The position numbers were made by a program, and so were the translations under genes. A DNA stretch of 7,583 nt from contig JASJEI010000393.1 in assembly GCA_030064795.1 (NCBI GenBank), positions 1-7,583 of the forward strand, written 5' to 3'. This DNA is from Pleurocapsa sp. MO_226.B13 (GTDB taxonomy: Bacteria; Cyanobacteriota; Cyanobacteriia; Cyanobacteriales; Xenococcaceae). Under the pieces are notes generated by a model. It was given only the letters and a program-made list of their open reading frames with translations. It made no database searches and had not been told where the DNA came from. Positions 6,047 to 7,583 of the stretch are shown piece by piece (positions within the stretch are counted from its first letter, which is position 1; each line of letters begins with the position of its first letter).

Positions 6047-7583
6047 ATGGAAAATGAATGTAAATATTCAACCTACGGCTTAGAAGCTTTGGGGTTGAAA
6101 AATCTGGGTCGCGTCTATCGCAATCTATCCATTCCCCAACTAGTAGAATGCGCCCTAGCAAAGGGAGAAGGAAGACTAGCGAGTAATGGTGCCCTCGTTG
6201 TCGAAACGGGAAAATATACTGGTCGCTCTCCTCAAGACAGATTTATCGTTGACGAACCCAGCAGTCGGGATGAGATCCACTGGAATCATCTAAAGGTAAA
6301 CGTTCCCATCTCCTCAGAAAACTTTCAGCGATTGTACCACCGCGTTCTCGCCTACGTTCAGGGACGCGACCTCTATATTTTTGATGGTTATGTGGGTGCC
6401 GATCCTAGATATCGCTTTGGCGTTCGCGTGATTAATGAATTAGCTTCCCAAAATCTTTTTGCCCATCAGCTTTTTCTGCGACCAACGGCTGCGGAACTAG
6501 CAGAGCATCAGGCTGATTTTACCGTGATTGCCGTTCCTGGTTTACAGGGCGATCCCGACGAAGATGGTATCCGCAGTGAGGCATTTATTGTGCTTCATCT
6601 GGCGAAAAGAATTGTCCTGATTGGTGGCTCTGGGTACGCTGGCGAAATCAAGAAATCAGTCTTTTCCTTGATGAACTACTTTATGACCAAACAAGATGTG
6701 CTACCCATGCATTGTGCTGCCAATATTGACAAACATGGTCATACCGCTTTGTTTTTCGGTCTTTCTGGTACTGGGAAAACTACTCTCTCGGCCGATCCCC
6801 ATCGCAGTCTGATTGGCGACGACGAACATGGTTGGTCAGAGGATGGTATCTTCAACTTTGAAGGAGGCTGCTATGCCAAGACGATTAATCTCTCAGCCGA
6901 ACACGAACCTCAAATCTGGTCGGCACTGAGGTTTGGCTCGCTGCTAGAAAATGTGATTCTCGATCGCGATACCCGCATTCCTGACTATGATGATTGTAGC
7001 CTGACGGAGAATACCCGCGCTGCTTACCCTGTAAACTATATTCCCAACTGCTCTATTTCTGGAGTGGGCAGCCATCCCCAGACGATTATTTTCCTAACTG
7101 CCGATGCTTTTGGCGTACTGCCTCCTCTTGCCAAACTGACGCGAGAACAAGCGATGTATCATTTTTTATCTGGCTATACTAGCAAGTTAGCGGGTACAGA
7201 ACGGGGGATCACTGCACCGCAGGTAACTTTCTCCGCCTGTTTCGGTCAGTGTTTCTTCCCCTTGTCGCCTACAGTTTATGACCAGATGTTGGGAGAACGT
7301 TTGCGACAACATCCAGATACAGAAGTATATCTAGTGAATACTGGATGGTCTGGAGGTCCTTATGGTGTAGGCAAGCGGATTGCCATTAAACATACGCGAG
7401 CCATGGTTTCAGCAGCTCTCAATGGCGAACTCCAAGGAGTTAAATATCAACCCCATCCTATTTTCCAAGTTTTAGTGCCAGAGTCAGTTCCTGGAGTACC
7501 CAGCCAAATTCTCAGTCCCAAGAATAAGTACTTAGACAAAATTAATTGTATATTCTGTACCAAAGTTTTTGAGAATATTTTCG
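6047..7583 (+). CDS. pckA: Phosphoenolpyruvate carboxykinase (ATP), 3' end beyond the window
   Basis: This cytoplasmic enzyme interconverts oxaloacetate + ATP and phosphoenolpyruvate + CO2 + ADP, the entry step of gluconeogenesis. 512 codons are open to the window edge with no stop; the family is usually about 520-540 residues, so only a short tail is missing. Landmarks are TGRSPQDRF (58-66, substrate Arg60), [14 protein letters not shown] (193-206, Tyr197 and Lys203), MHCAAN (221-226, His222, metal ligand), P-loop GLSGTGKTT (238-246, Lys244), LIGDDEHGW (255-263, Asp259, metal ligand), [10 protein letters not shown] (271-280) and ENTRAAYP (321-328, Arg324). They correspond in order to the known E. 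coli PckA active-site residues, so it should be active. The last ~20 codons are AT-rich and diverge from the usual NTW-DK-AYD tail. The ATG at 6047 is chosen because conserved sequence begins soon after; an in-frame TAG at 6014 limits extension, and a TTG at 6035 is possible. It is likely transcribed alone. Confidence 0.95.
   Translation, partial: MENECKYSTYGLEALGLKNLGRVYRNLSIPQLVECALAKGEGRLASNGALVVETGKYTGRSPQDRFIVDEPSSRDEIHWNHLKVNVPISSENFQRLYHRVLAYVQGRDLYIFDGYVGADPRYRFGVRVINELASQNLFAHQLFLRPTAAELAEHQADFTVIAVPGLQGDPDEDGIRSEAFIVLHLAKRIVLIGGSGYAGEIKKSVFSLMNYFMTKQDVLPMHCAANIDKHGHTALFFGLSGTGKTTLSADPHRSLIGDDEHGWSEDGIFNFEGGCYAKTINLSAEHEPQIWSALRFGSLLENVILDRDTRIPDYDDCSLTENTRAAYPVNYIPNCSISGVGSHPQTIIFLTADAFGVLPPLAKLTREQAMYHFLSGYTSKLAGTERGITAPQVTFSACFGQCFFPLSPTVYDQMLGERLRQHPDTEVYLVNTGWSGGPYGVGKRIAIKHTRAMVSAALNGELQGVKYQPHPIFQVLVPESVPGVPSQILSPKNKYLDKINCIFCTKVFENIF

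Noticed and set aside
1..7583. CRISPR array, tRNA or rRNA genes
   Set aside because: No regularly spaced direct repeats and no tRNA- or rRNA-like conserved sequence were seen.

Overview
The window looks like a piece of cyanobacterial chromosome. The clues are a HIP1 octamer (GCGATCGC at 2560-2567), further GCGATC-type words inside the genes, moderate to low G+C, a chloroplast-like group II intron with a reverse transcriptase-HNH protein, and an IS4-type transposase remnant. I cannot name the genus from this sequence alone.

Layout: positions 1-575 are non-coding. They hold a strongly self-complementary element (197-341), an NtcA-like palindrome (485-498) and a strong Shine-Dalgarno for the first gene. 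Positions 576-2455 are a tight two-gene operon on the + strand: an AldB/ExaC/AcoD-family aldehyde dehydrogenase, then, two bases later, a small cysteine-containing DUF779 protein. Positions 2473-2700 (minus) are a degenerate 3' end of an unrecognised gene. Positions 2742-5031 (minus) are an apparently full-length group II intron of about 2.29 kb, with 5' GTGCG, EBS1/EBS2 loops, a 545-residue RT-maturase-HNH protein in domain IV, domain V, and domain VI with a bulged branch-point A. Its 5' exon (5032-5487, minus) is the N-terminal part of an IS4/Tn5-like transposase, which itself carries a 78-bp MITE-like insertion with perfect 18-bp terminal inverted repeats and a CCTAG duplication. Positions 5488-6046 are non-coding, with a markedly pyrimidine-rich tract and a UACG-loop hairpin. 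Positions 6047-7583 (+) are an ATP-type phosphoenolpyruvate carboxykinase gene that runs off the window.

The metabolic genes are ordinary: aldehyde oxidation (AldB-like enzyme with its usual DUF779 partner) and gluconeogenic/anaplerotic carbon flow (PckA). Between them sits a nested mobile-DNA scar: a MITE inside an IS, the IS cut by a retroelement. The two flanks of the intron do not appear to come from the same gene. The 5' flank fits the intron's EBS sequences and encodes transposase. The 3' flank shows no transposase continuation and leads into an unrelated coiled-coil-like fragment. This suggests deletion or recombination at the intron. I see no clearly new multi-gene system. The best leads are the nested scar, the variant domain V, and the structured element upstream of the aldehyde dehydrogenase.
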